Below, one piece after another: positions 1 through 8,748 of a stretch of 64,000 bases of DNA (within the stretch, counting starts at the first letter, position 1; each line of letters opens with the position of its first letter). A program made the translations under genes and the position numbers. The DNA comes from an uncultured Lachnospiraceae bacterium. GTDB lineage: Bacteria > Bacillota > Clostridia > Lachnospirales > Lachnospiraceae. The notes beneath the pieces were generated by a model. It did no database searches and was not told the DNA's origin. It worked only from the letters and a program-made list of their open reading frames with translations. The stretch lies in contig CACXUY010000011.1 of assembly GCA_902770965.1 (NCBI GenBank), positions 20,204 to 84,203 of the forward strand. The letters run 5' to 3'.

Positions 1-112
1 GGCCGTGAGAATCATTGTCCGTTCCCACAGAATCAATAACCATATTCTCTCTGCAGCAGCTGACCTCGCTGTAATTGTTTCGAAGGTCAATGCCAAGTAC
101 CAGTCCGTCCAA
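1..112 (-). CDS. DUF5716 family protein, N-terminal fragment (runs off the left edge)
   Basis: Only the first 37 codons are present. The start is taken as TTG at 112 because a GGGAGGTG ribosome site lies 6-8 bases upstream; an in-frame GTG at 121 is part of that site. The peptide begins MDGLVLGIDLRNNYSEV, a Gly-Ile-Asp-Leu opening like the first phosphate loop of Hsp70/actin-fold proteins. In Lachnospiraceae a DUF5716 gene commonly follows DUF5717, and this one follows it by 215 bp on the same strand. The function is unknown. The assignment rests on the short N-terminus plus context, so it is probable and not certain. Confidence 0.6.
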   Translation of the reverse strand, partial: MDGLVLGIDLRNNYSEVSCCRENMVIDSVGTDNDSHG

Positions 113-135
113 TATCCTCACCTCCCGCAGCGATT

Positions 136-270
136 CGCCGCTCTTGCCATCTGCATCTGACATCCCGCGGACACAGTGCCGCTTTTGCTATCTGTATCTG
201 ACATTCTGCGGACACAGCGCCACTCCTGTCATCTGCGTCTGACATTCCGCGGACACAGCGCCGCGCCTGT
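136..270. repeat. 41-bp tandem repeat, about 3.3 copies, between DUF5717 and DUF5716
   Basis: The word TCTGACAT recurs at 156, 197 and 238, exactly 41 bp apart, each time followed by a GCGGACACAG block. The copies differ at a few positions. The array fills most of the spacer between the DUF5717 stop and the DUF5716 start and holds no convincing gene. Confidence 0.85.
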
Positions 271-327
271 CTTATCACCAGTCTGTCACAGCCTGTTAAG
301 AAACACTGCGCTGCGACACGCTCTCTA

Positions 328-3300
328 TCACATAAGGTCAAACAGCTTCTTCACCAGCGTATCCATGCGGGCGAACTCCACGACCTCCTCCTGCCATTCC
401 TCTGATTCGGAGAAATCGACGCGTCCGAGAAGATGTCTGAACCTATGATACCTGTTGTCGGAGCGTATGTCATCGCTCACAACCTTTATCATTCCTTCGC
501 CCTGCAGCTGAACTACTAAACGCGCCTTTCCATCCTCCCTGCGGGCGCTCCCCTTAAATACTGTCAGCGGAGTGCCTTCGCGGTTGAGGATTATCTCAAA
601 TTCCATGACCTCATCGTCAAAGAGCTGGACAGGCCTCATGAATATGCCCTCATAGCTCCTTATCATCGGAACCAAAGCCACAGGCTTTTTCGAGACGTCG
701 CTTCCGTCTGCTTCCTTCGGTACGAAGCGGAAGCGCAGCTCAGGCTCGTCCTCAGCCTGTCCCCTGTACTCAACGATCGTCTTATCGATCATCTCATCGG
801 GCACAGACACCATCCGTCCCAGGGGCTGGAAGAAGGAGAAAAGCCTGCCGTTCCTGCAGCAATCCTGCAGCAGCTTTTCCGCAAGCTTTACATCCTGTTC
901 CGACATCTCGTCCATCTCAGAATAATTCCTCAGCACGGCATACCTCAGTATCTCCGGGATCTCGGTGAAGGAATTGCCGGCGCGGACGCTCTCGCGGATG
1001 TAGCTCATGACTTCTTCGTCAATAGGTATGTCCTTAAAGATATAGTCGGCACATTTCATGACAAAATAAGCCCTGACGACCAGCTCATTCGCCGGCCCGT
1101 CCTCGACATAGCATCTGAAGACGAAGCCTATCTCGTCAATATCTCCGGTAAATATTTTCTGGCTTAAGAGACGGCCCGCTATGTCGTATCTGTTGACTCG
1201 CGCCTCATGGCTGCTTCTCAGTATGGCGAGCATCTCGCAGCTAAGGCCGTTGTAATACCGGCACAGCCACGAAAGGATCGCGTCATCGGCATATCCCTCT
1301 GCGAAGAGCCTGTAGGCGACCTCAGTGAGGAACTTATCCTCCTTGCCAGGTTCGGCGGCTTCCCTGCCTCTCGCCCAGCTTGACACAAGAGTCCGAAGCC
1401 TCTCTCTGTCGATGCCGTTGAAACCATACTGGCGAACAAGTCCCGCCGCCTCTGACATGTATCTCTTCCCGATGAGAGTCTCCGTCAGGTATATCCTGTC
1501 AGCCGTCCTCATGCTCCTGGACCTGACACAGGCAAGAAGCTGTTCTTCTCCTTCGCCGTCCGAAGCCGAGAATATCTCTATCAGGGTTCTCACTATGCGG
1601 CTCTGGTATACAGGCCTCAGACCCTCGACTCCAAGCTGAGCCTCTAGCGTGCGGAGGGCTTTATCGTTATATTTTCCGGAACGCATGAAGCTTTCACAGG
1701 CGGAAAGCCTCAGCATCGGCATGTCGGGGTAATACTCGTAACAGAGGTTCAGAAGCGGAGCGGCCTCCTCCGGGGTAAAGAACGGGGTCAGCCTGCAGGC
1801 AAGGCCGGTATAGCGGTTATTCATGCTGTCGACCATAAAGACCTTGTAGCTGTCAGTATACAGCGGTATGACCGTGCTGCCGTTCTTGAGAGGATACAGC
1901 TTCTCCCCCATGAGCTCGCCGCAGCAGACAGTGGCCGAACGGTACGGTCCTTTTGCCGTGACGAGGCAGCTCTTAAGTATATCCGGCAGGACTCTCGCGA
2001 TCCTGCGATCCACCACCTCCGGCCTGAGGATCCTCTTGTACATCTCGGCAAGCTCGACGTTCACCCGGCCTTTGAAAAGCTGTTCGAGAGCATACGACTG
2101 TATCTGTACCTGATAAGCCCTAAACATCTTCGAATTCTCGGGATATTCCTTCAGGACATGGCAGTACAGCCTCTCTCTCGAATGTGAATCCGCGTGGCTG
2201 TTATATGAGAAATACAAAAGAAGTTCTGACGGCAGACTGCCTGTAAAACCATCTGGCAGGCTGTAAAGATAATAATCGTACAGCCATGTGAGCTGAATGT
2301 CCTGTTTGACTCCCAGCTCAAACCAGCGGAAAAATTCCGGTGAGCGAACGTTGCTGCGTATGAGCATCTCGCAGATAGCAGACAGGATCTTTTTATCGTG
2401 CCATTTCTCATAGAACGCGCTGAGCGCGCGATAGAGCATGCGGCGGAATGTGGTCTCCTCACCGGCAAGGCCTGCTGCCTGAAGCACCACTTCTTTATCT
2501 ATACAGCCGTGGCGGGCTCCGAACCAGAGAACCTGCAGCTCATAATCCCCGAGTCTGTGCAAAATATTTGGATAACGATTATATATGAGGCAGCCCTCCA
2601 GATAGATGAATGGGCTGCGAAGTCCCTGTCTGTAGTACTCGCGGAGCCTGTTCAGGGAATCCTTCGGCTTGTCATTTTCAAGATCTGCCGACCTCATCCT
2701 GAGCATGGCTATGGTAGGGCTGAAATAACCTTTGTCAGAGTAACTGTCGAGTATGCGTATGAACCTGTTTCTGGCTTCGGCGCTGCCATCCAGGCACATC
2801 TGAAGATACATATAAAAACAATAGGCGTCCGGGTCGCGCTTCGCCACCCGCGTCATCTCGGAGTGCATCGCTGCGGCTGCTTTCTCAGCCCTCGGCTTGT
2901 TGCCGCTAAGAAGCAGTATCTCGATCTGCCACAGGCGCTGATATACGTCAGGGATGGCAAGCTCTGACATCTTCACCCAGGCTTCCTTCATGTCCTGAAG
3001 CCTTGCTTCTCTTCCGGCTTTTATATATGAGAGTTCAAGGTATGCCCGCATCATGCGCACATAGTTGCGGTCATACTCGGCATGCATCTCACGTTTCTTG
3101 CGCTTGTCCTCTGTCTCGCTGACCTCTACCATGACAGGAAGGCTCTGGTTATATCTCAAGCCCTCCAGCTTGATGAACCCCATATTCCGTCCGGCGTGAA
3201 GCTTCTCAGGCGCTATACGGTATTCAAATGAAGCAACGCTCCCGTTGGCTTTGAAATCATCATCGGTCAGCGTGTTCTTGGGAAGATCAATAAAAGACGA

Positions 3301-3987
3301 ATCAGCAGATATCTTAACAGCGGTGTGTCCCCAGCCCTCGCGCCTTACTGTAACCTCTCCGAAAAGCTCCTTTCCGTCACATACGAAGCTTTTCTCTCTG
3401 ACATCGGCAAAATATTTCTGCTCTGGTTTCGCTTTTGTCGCAAGCAGGAACTCCTCCATGGCTTTTGCCTGATCCAGGCTGCGATGAAGTCCGTCATAAA
3501 GAGCCTGAATGCCAAGCTCCTGCATAAAATCAAGCTTTATGAATTCATTTGACGCAAACAGCTTCACGGCAGCGCCCACGTCAGTCCTGGCGTACTCCGC
3601 GAAATCCTCCAGCTTAGTGAGCGCCCCGTATTTTTTGCCTCCGGGCTCGCCCGCCACAAAGTGATAAGGAATCTTGAATTCTCCGCCGTTGGTGACAAGC
3701 GAAAAAAAGCCTTCGATGTCCTCGCCGGATTCGAGGGCTTTGCCCTTGACCTCATATGCAAGTATCGCTCCTTCGCCGGCAAAATATTGCTGTTTGAGCC
3801 TGATATTACTGCTCCCGGAATAAATAAGCCCGCGAATAGAGACCCTGTTGGTGCTTCTTACCTGGATCTCGCCTTGATAAGACGCTCCATAAGGGATCAC
3901 TGCCTCAATGCTCGGTTGTAAGATCTCTACCTGGGGCTTCTTGTCATCGACCTTACCCCTGGCAAGACGTGTTATGCGTTCCTTCAA
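328..3987 (-). CDS. DUF5717 family protein (1219 aa), uncharacterised
   Basis: This is a very large protein typical of Lachnospiraceae, of unknown function. TTG at 3987 (MKERITRLARGKVDD) is chosen as start because AGGTGG lies 6 bases before it. A longer in-frame version would begin inside a dispersed repeat (family A). No signal peptide or membrane segment is visible. By inspection, residues 1 to about 330 are beta-rich, with Ig-like segments; a long alpha-helical stretch follows, resembling TPR-type solenoids, to about residue 1080; a beta-rich C-terminal part closes the protein. That domain reading is an inference. The next gene is DUF5716 with an Hsp70-like start, so a scaffold working with an ATPase is a reasonable guess. 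Confidence 0.8.
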   Translation of the reverse strand: MKERITRLARGKVDDKKPQVEILQPSIEAVIPYGASYQGEIQVRSTNRVSIRGLIYSGSSNIRLKQQYFAGEGAILAYEVKGKALESGEDIEGFFSLVTNGGEFKIPYHFVAGEPGGKKYGALTKLEDFAEYARTDVGAAVKLFASNEFIKLDFMQELGIQALYDGLHRSLDQAKAMEEFLLATKAKPEQKYFADVREKSFVCDGKELFGEVTVRREGWGHTAVKISADSSFIDLPKNTLTDDDFKANGSVASFEYRIAPEKLHAGRNMGFIKLEGLRYNQSLPVMVEVSETEDKRKKREMHAEYDRNYVRMMRAYLELSYIKAGREARLQDMKEAWVKMSELAIPDVYQRLWQIEILLLSGNKPRAEKAAAAMHSEMTRVAKRDPDAYCFYMYLQMCLDGSAEARNRFIRILDSYSDKGYFSPTIAMLRMRSADLENDKPKDSLNRLREYYRQGLRSPFIYLEGCLIYNRYPNILHRLGDYELQVLWFGARHGCIDKEVVLQAAGLAGEETTFRRMLYRALSAFYEKWHDKKILSAICEMLIRSNVRSPEFFRWFELGVKQDIQLTWLYDYYLYSLPDGFTGSLPSELLLYFSYNSHADSHSRERLYCHVLKEYPENSKMFRAYQVQIQSYALEQLFKGRVNVELAEMYKRILRPEVVDRRIARVLPDILKSCLVTAKGPYRSATVCCGELMGEKLYPLKNGSTVIPLYTDSYKVFMVDSMNNRYTGLACRLTPFFTPEEAAPLLNLCYEYYPDMPMLRLSACESFMRSGKYNDKALRTLEAQLGVEGLRPVYQSRIVRTLIEIFSASDGEGEEQLLACVRSRSMRTADRIYLTETLIGKRYMSEAAGLVRQYGFNGIDRERLRTLVSSWARGREAAEPGKEDKFLTEVAYRLFAEGYADDAILSWLCRYYNGLSCEMLAILRSSHEARVNRYDIAGRLLSQKIFTGDIDEIGFVFRCYVEDGPANELVVRAYFVMKCADYIFKDIPIDEEVMSYIRESVRAGNSFTEIPEILRYAVLRNYSEMDEMSEQDVKLAEKLLQDCCRNGRLFSFFQPLGRMVSVPDEMIDKTIVEYRGQAEDEPELRFRFVPKEADGSDVSKKPVALVPMIRSYEGIFMRPVQLFDDEVMEFEIILNREGTPLTVFKGSARREDGKARLVVQLQGEGMIKVVSDDIRSDNRYHRFRHLLGRVDFSESEEWQEEVVEFARMDTLVKKLFDLM

Positions 3988-4006
3988 ATCTTTCCACCTG
4001 CTTACT

Positions 4007-4125
4007 TTGAGTGTCGGCCCCCCGCGAAGCGGGTGGCCATATAGGGATGCATACATACATCGCCTGTATGCTGCCACAACTATCACACTTTGTGGCAGCA
4101 CAGGCGCGCTATGGATGCTTACATT
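4007..4125. repeat. Dispersed palindromic repeat, family A, copy A1
   Basis: This full copy has a short GC-rich hairpin (CCCGCGAAGCGGG core) followed by a long imperfect hairpin whose arms contain CTGCCACAA and TTGTGGCAG. It lies just upstream of the DUF5717 start and would be in its 5' leader. Confidence 0.85.
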
Positions 4126-4151
4126 AGAGTGATACGTTTTGGACTTGCCGT

Positions 4152-4245
4152 TCTCATCAGCTCATAGCTTCGGCCTGGTCACATTGGCTGAAATGATTCC
4201 GATCGTTCTTGACATTTTATGATCTCATCAGCTCATAGCTTCGGC
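4152..4245. repeat. 23-bp direct repeat pair
   Basis: The same 23 bases (beginning TCTCATCAGCTCATAGC) occur at 4152-4174 and 4223-4245, between rarA and DUF5717. No function is apparent. Confidence 0.8.
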
Positions 4246-4280
4246 TCAAACACAGATCCAGCGAGGATGGAATACGCCGG

Positions 4281-5600
4281 CTACAGGCTTTTGCACCACT
4301 CCATGTATTCCTTTACTTCCTTCTCGTATCCGTTATCCCCGGGTTCAAAAAATACTGCTCCCGCAAGCTCGTCCGGCAGGTACTGCTGCCTGACGTAGTG
4401 TCCGGGGAAGTCGTGCGCGTATTTGTAACCCGTCCCCCGTCCAAGCTTCGCCGCCCCCTTGTAATGCGCGTCCTGAAGATGTGGCGGGACTGTCTTTATC
4501 TGGGTCTGCCGCACTGCGTTTCTGGCATTCTCTATAGCCATATATGAGGCATTGCTCTTCGGCGCGGTGGCGACATAGACCGCGGCCTCCGCAAGAGGTA
4601 TCTGTCCTTCGGGCATGCCCACCCTCTCAAGCGCGAAATCTGCCGCTGCGGCAACCATCAGAGCGCGGGGATCCGCCATGCCTACATCCTCCGCGGCGCA
4701 TATCATGATGCGCCTGGCTATGAACTTCGGGTCCTCACCCGCCTCGATCATGCGCGCAAGATAATATACCGCGGCATCAGGATCTGAACCCCGCATGCTC
4801 TTGATAAACGCTGAGATGACATCATAGTGGTTATCCCCGCCCTTATCATAACGGAGCTTCCTCCTCTGTATGCATTCCTCCGCCACGTCAAGAGTGATGT
4901 GTATGAGTCCATCCGCCGAAGGCGCCGTTGACAAAACGCCTATCTCCAGGGCGTTGAGCGCGGATCTGGCATCGCCGCCGCATATGTCCGCAAGAAAAGT
5001 CCTGGCATCCTCCTCAAGGACGGCTCCGTAAGCCCCCATACCCTTCTCTTCATCCTCTACCGCCCTCTGCAAGAGCTTCTCGACATCCTTCGGCTCCAGG
5101 GGCTGAAGCTCGAAGAGGAGCGACCTGGACACCAGCGCGGGATTTACTTCAAAATAAGGGTTCTCTGTCGTGGCACCGATAAGGATCACCGTTCCGTCCT
5201 CAACAAAGGGGAGCAGATAGTCTTGCTGTCCTTTGTTGAATCTGTGGATCTCATCTATGAAAAGAATGGTCTTTCTCCCATACATGGTGAGGGATTCTTT
5301 AGCCTTTGATACCACTTCCTCCATATCCTTCTTTCCGGAGGACGTGGCGTTGATCTGCTCGAACAAGGCATGAGTGGTATTGGCTATAACCTTTGCTATA
5401 GTGGTTTTCCCTGTTCCTGGAGGGCCATAGAAGATCAGTGAATTAAGCTTATCAGCGAGAATGGCACGGCGCAGCAGCTTCCCCTCTCCCAGGATATGCT
5501 CCTGCCCTACGATCTCGTCCACCGATTCCGGACGCATGCGCGAAGCAAGCGGGGCATCAGTCTTGCTGCTTTTTTCTTTCATATAGTCGAAAAGATCCAT
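4281..5600 (-). CDS. rarA: Replication-associated recombination protein A (RarA/MgsA AAA+ ATPase)
   Basis: This AAA+ ATPase of the clamp-loader clade acts at stalled replication forks. It has Walker A GPPGTGKT at residues 59-66, Walker B FIDEIH at about 114-119 followed by RFNKGQQDYLLP, a sensor-1 ATTENPYF motif, and a C-terminal tetramerisation region containing AEAAVYVATAPKSN. Its 439 residues are normal for the family. It stands alone between the V-ATPase operon terminator and DUF5717, with its own promoter at about 5723-5751. A family A repeat remnant lies in its leader. Confidence 0.95.
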   Translation of the reverse strand: MDLFDYMKEKSSKTDAPLASRMRPESVDEIVGQEHILGEGKLLRRAILADKLNSLIFYGPPGTGKTTIAKVIANTTHALFEQINATSSGKKDMEEVVSKAKESLTMYGRKTILFIDEIHRFNKGQQDYLLPFVEDGTVILIGATTENPYFEVNPALVSRSLLFELQPLEPKDVEKLLQRAVEDEEKGMGAYGAVLEEDARTFLADICGGDARSALNALEIGVLSTAPSADGLIHITLDVAEECIQRRKLRYDKGGDNHYDVISAFIKSMRGSDPDAAVYYLARMIEAGEDPKFIARRIMICAAEDVGMADPRALMVAAAADFALERVGMPEGQIPLAEAAVYVATAPKSNASYMAIENARNAVRQTQIKTVPPHLQDAHYKGAAKLGRGTGYKYAHDFPGHYVRQQYLPDELAGAVFFEPGDNGYEKEVKEYMEWCKSL

Positions 5601-5630
5601 GCCGCCCTCTCAATAAAGCCCGCATAGCAC

Positions 5631-5694
5631 CGCATGTACTGCCACGGCCTGTAAAAGTCATGTCAGCTGACATGCGTTTATGCGTGCATCCCTT
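5631..5694. repeat. Dispersed palindromic repeat, family A, degenerate copy A8 (inverted)
   Basis: Read on the minus strand it shows GGGATGCACGCAT and, further on, CGTGGCAG and GGTGCTATG, as in the long hairpin of family A. The small GC hairpin is missing. It lies in the rarA 5' leader. Confidence 0.6.
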
Positions 5695-5722
5695 AATAAA
5701 AACATCAGCCCACATTCATTTT

Positions 5723-5751
5723 AGTTTATCACAGTCACGCCCCTTAAGCAA
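5723..5751 (-). promoter_or_regulatory. Putative sigma-A promoter for rarA
   Basis: On the minus strand, TTGCTT (5746-5751) is followed after 17 bp by TAAACT (5723-5728). The leader to the rarA ATG would be about 115 bases. Confidence 0.55.
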
Positions 5752-5775
5752 GTAATGAATGCGCTCACATACAAT

Positions 5776-5813
5776 CCAAGAGGCATCCGGCCGAGTGTCC
5801 GGATGCCTCTTGG
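5776..5813 (-). terminator. Intrinsic terminator of the V-ATPase operon
   Basis: Perfect 15-bp stem (CCAAGAGGCATCCGG and its complement) with an 8-base loop, 30 bp after the K subunit stop. The U-tract on the minus strand is weak (GATTGTATG), so termination may be partial. Confidence 0.75.
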
Positions 5814-5845
5814 AGATATACCGTCATCGACGGCTTAACTATTCA

Positions 5846-6280
5846 TCAGCCAAGCAGCAGCAGGCTGAAAACGAGTGTGAACAATGCGACCGTCTCAATA
5901 ACACCGACGACGATGAAGTAGTTCGCCGTACCTTTTCCTGTCGCCCCAAGAGCATCGGACGCGGCGGCGGCGCACTTGCCCTGGAACAGGGCTGAAAGAC
6001 CAATGGCAAGGCCTCCGAAGAGACCGACTCCGAAAGCAAGGCCCGCGTCAGCTCCGCCGGCTACAGCAGCGCGGATGAAATTCATCAGCAGGAAGCCGTA
6101 GATGGTCTGGGTCAGAGGAGCGCCCGAGAAGGCGATCATGATAAAGGGAGCGGGCTTGCCCGCGGCATAGCATTTCTTCCATGCGCCAACCGAAGCCATA
6201 CCTGCGAAACCAGTACCGAATGCAGAACCAGAAGCGGACAGACCGAGAGCAGCTGCCATTCCAACAAATGCTAAATTCAT
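5846..6280 (-). CDS. atpK: V-type ATP synthase subunit K (membrane rotor proteolipid)
   Basis: The 144-residue rotor subunit forms the ion-carrying ring of the membrane sector. It has four hydrophobic segments arranged as two hairpins (glycine-rich first helix; GLFGGLAIGLSALFQGK; a last helix with VIETVALF). The ion-site carboxylate is Glu129 in the last helix; the equivalent place in the first hairpin is PLTQ. Thr57, Gln58, Gln100 and Glu129 line up with the sodium ligands Thr64, Gln65, Gln110 and Glu139 of Enterococcus hirae NtpK, so sodium coupling is likely. It is the last gene of the operon, 16 bp after subunit I, and is followed by a terminator. Confidence 0.95.
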   Translation of the reverse strand: MNLAFVGMAAALGLSASGSAFGTGFAGMASVGAWKKCYAAGKPAPFIMIAFSGAPLTQTIYGFLLMNFIRAAVAGGADAGLAFGVGLFGGLAIGLSALFQGKCAAAASDALGATGKGTANYFIVVGVIETVALFTLVFSLLLLG

Positions 6281-6296
6281 ATTCTTTCTCCTTTTA

Positions 6297-8123
6297 CTAT
6301 TTTATCTTTTTGTTCTTTTTAAAAGGTTCATATGCTATGCCTGTCCACTCCAAGCCTGCCTGACCGGAGAATTCAAGCACGTTCAGACGCACGCCATGCA
6401 CGACCACAGACAGCAGTCCCATGATAAGATTGAGGCCATGCCCTATCAGGAGCACCACTACAGCCAGGATCACCATGGGGCCTTTGAGGCCGGCGGCAAT
6501 ATCGTTGAAGCTCTGCGCGATGGCCAGAGATGCCATGCCTACGGCAAAGAGACGTATGTAGCTCATGACATTGCCGAAGCAGCTTATCGTATCCAGAAAT
6601 ACCGTGAAGGCGTTGCCAAGTCCGGCCTTAAGCCCCTGTGAGAAGCTCTTGTCGGGAGACATGCCGCCGAACAGGACGACGATGACGAAAGCCACGCCTA
6701 TCGCCGCGAAGACGGGTACGATGTTGATGCTCTGGCCGATGACCAGGTACAGTGACAAAAGATACATGGACACGACTGCTATAAGCCATCCTATGTCAGC
6801 TACGAAGCTAAGATTCTTCTCACTGATCTTCTTCTTGATGCTCAGCAGGCAGCCCAATGATATCTGTATCACGCCGAGAGTGAAAGCGAACTTCATGATC
6901 GTGTTCTGCTGTTCTGTCGCCGTCACCCCGAAAAGTTCAGGATAGTTGGAGAAGTTCGGTATGACCAAAGCTTTGAGGAACGGAACCTTCATCGCCAGCT
7001 CCGTGCCGAACCATGTTCCCGTTATCGCGCCCCACACTATCGTGGCTATCGAGAGGATGTAAACCAGAAAGATCGCGTTGTTTACCTTCTTGAATTTGAC
7101 GGTAAGAGCGATTGCAACGATCAGGAAGATACAGCCATACGCTCCGTCGCCTATGATCATCGCGGTGAATATCGTGAAGAATATCAGAAACCACAGCGAT
7201 ACATCCTGCTCATGATAACCGGGAAGTATGCCCAGTATGTCAAACAGCGGTTCAATAAATCTTGTTACTTTGTTGTACCTGACCTTGGTGGGAACGAGTT
7301 CATCGTCTTCCGCGGGATCCTCGGCAGCCCAGGCAAGCTGGTTTTTCGCCGCGAATTCCTTGAAGCTGTCCAAGTCCGCCTCAGGCACATAGCCTGTCAG
7401 CCAGGTAAAATCCTCGTCCTCCTCAGCCGTGCGGCTGGCTGCGGAGAAAGCTTCATCGTTCTGTGTCTTCAGCATCTGCTGGCGGAAGCTGGACTCATAT
7501 GCCGAAGCCTTCTCAAGCTCCCTGTCACATGCTTCCACTCCGGCGTCGCAGTCGGCTATCTCCTTGCGAAGCTCCGACAGTCCCTTCTCCGGGACAACGA
7601 ACTCAGATGCCGGAATGTCGTCAGGCAGCTTGCCTAAGACCGCTATCGTGTCCATATTATCCACAGATGCCAGCCTGACCAGCTTCACATCAGGAGATTG
7701 CAGGGCTGCCTCCAGGTCGCCTGGCGCGATCTTGTAGAAATGGAGGTCGAATCCGAGGTTTCTTAGTTCTTTTATCTGAGAAGGAGAAAAATCCCCCCAG
7801 TCAAATATCCTCTCCGCCTCCGACACAGCGGCGCTTCTCTCCTGAATAAGCACGGACTTTTGGTCCATCGTCTCCTGAGTCTTTTTGAACAGCTCTTCAA
7901 ACTCCTCATCGGTAAGAAGCTCTGCTCTAGGCTGATCCTTCTTTGCGTAGTCCTTCAGAGCCATCTCAACCTTTGAAAGGTTCGCGAAGCGTTCGCTCAG
8001 GACTCGATCAGGACTCTTCCTCTCCGCAAGATGCAGAACGCCAAGATCACGTAAAGACTCCAGCATCTTATCTTTTTTGGAGACAGAGGACACGATATAG
8101 ACCTTCTTCATCTTCTCTATCAT
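6297..8123 (-). CDS. atpI: V-type ATP synthase subunit I (membrane stator, a-type subunit)
   Basis: The 608-residue stator subunit has a cytoplasmic N-terminal half (about 1-300, with coiled-coil-like charged segments) and a C-terminal half of about seven membrane helices starting near EPLFDILGILPGYHEQD. The segment MSYIRLFAVGMASLAIAQSF carries the conserved arginine that faces the rotor carboxylate in this family. Its ATG overlaps the stop of subunit D (ATGA), so the two are translationally coupled. Confidence 0.95.
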   Translation of the reverse strand: MIEKMKKVYIVSSVSKKDKMLESLRDLGVLHLAERKSPDRVLSERFANLSKVEMALKDYAKKDQPRAELLTDEEFEELFKKTQETMDQKSVLIQERSAAVSEAERIFDWGDFSPSQIKELRNLGFDLHFYKIAPGDLEAALQSPDVKLVRLASVDNMDTIAVLGKLPDDIPASEFVVPEKGLSELRKEIADCDAGVEACDRELEKASAYESSFRQQMLKTQNDEAFSAASRTAEEDEDFTWLTGYVPEADLDSFKEFAAKNQLAWAAEDPAEDDELVPTKVRYNKVTRFIEPLFDILGILPGYHEQDVSLWFLIFFTIFTAMIIGDGAYGCIFLIVAIALTVKFKKVNNAIFLVYILSIATIVWGAITGTWFGTELAMKVPFLKALVIPNFSNYPELFGVTATEQQNTIMKFAFTLGVIQISLGCLLSIKKKISEKNLSFVADIGWLIAVVSMYLLSLYLVIGQSINIVPVFAAIGVAFVIVVLFGGMSPDKSFSQGLKAGLGNAFTVFLDTISCFGNVMSYIRLFAVGMASLAIAQSFNDIAAGLKGPMVILAVVVLLIGHGLNLIMGLLSVVVHGVRLNVLEFSGQAGLEWTGIAYEPFKKNKKIK

Positions 8124-8737
8124 CTTCCCGCCTCCACTAACTTTTTCTTTGATATCTTGCCGCGGACAACAGCTGCTGTCTGCTGATCGCCAAGATACAC
8201 GCCTATGATGCGAATGTTCTCGATCGCCTCCGGTATCTTCACCTTCTCAAACAGGTTGACCCTCTGGGATGTAGACCTCAATTCCTTCTCGAGGAGCTCG
8301 ACCTGGGTACGAAGGGTTTTTGCCAGAGCATCCAGCCGCGCTATCTCCCGCAGCTTGATGACTGCAGTATCGACCCAGAGAGGGTAGTCGTCCACATCAT
8401 AGGAGATGTCCTTGAACGTGAGCTCCTGAAATGTAGGAATGAGCACTCCGGCGATATTCTCCTGCTTCGTGACGACTCGGTCCGGCTGCACCAGGTTATC
8501 GAGCTTCAGCTCCTCGTCAAAGAGACGGTTCTCGGCAAATACCGCTACCCAGTCATCTAAGTCCCCGATCACCCGCGCGCGCTCGGCCTCTTTTTCCTCC
8601 AGCTCCTGGTTGATCCTCATTATCACTGACTGCAGCTGCTGTTTTTTCAGCTGCAGGGTGGGAAGGTAACGCCGGTACTGTTTGAGATGGTCCTTCTGCA
8701 CTTTCTGCTCATTTTTGGTAAGTTTAATCGTAGCCAT
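8120..8737 (-). CDS. atpD: V-type ATP synthase subunit D (central stalk)
   Basis: The 205-residue rotor shaft protein couples the catalytic A/B ring to the K ring. It is almost wholly alpha-helical with long N- and C-terminal coiled-coil segments (TKNEQKVQKDHLKQYRRYLP near the start). The size is normal. It lies 11 bp downstream of subunit B and overlaps subunit I by 4 bases. Confidence 0.94.
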   Translation of the reverse strand: MATIKLTKNEQKVQKDHLKQYRRYLPTLQLKKQQLQSVIMRINQELEEKEAERARVIGDLDDWVAVFAENRLFDEELKLDNLVQPDRVVTKQENIAGVLIPTFQELTFKDISYDVDDYPLWVDTAVIKLREIARLDALAKTLRTQVELLEKELRSTSQRVNLFEKVKIPEAIENIRIIGVYLGDQQTAAVVRGKISKKKLVEAGR

Positions 8738-8748
8738 AGACAGCTCCT

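Noticed and set aside
87..341. Small minus-strand gene of 84 codons between DUF5717 and DUF5716
   Set aside because: It runs through the 41-bp tandem array, overlaps the DUF5716 start in another frame and resembles no protein.
3988..4101. A 38-residue longer N-terminus for DUF5717
   Set aside because: The extra codons lie in repeat A1, a dispersed intergenic element, while the TTG at 3987 has a good ribosome site.
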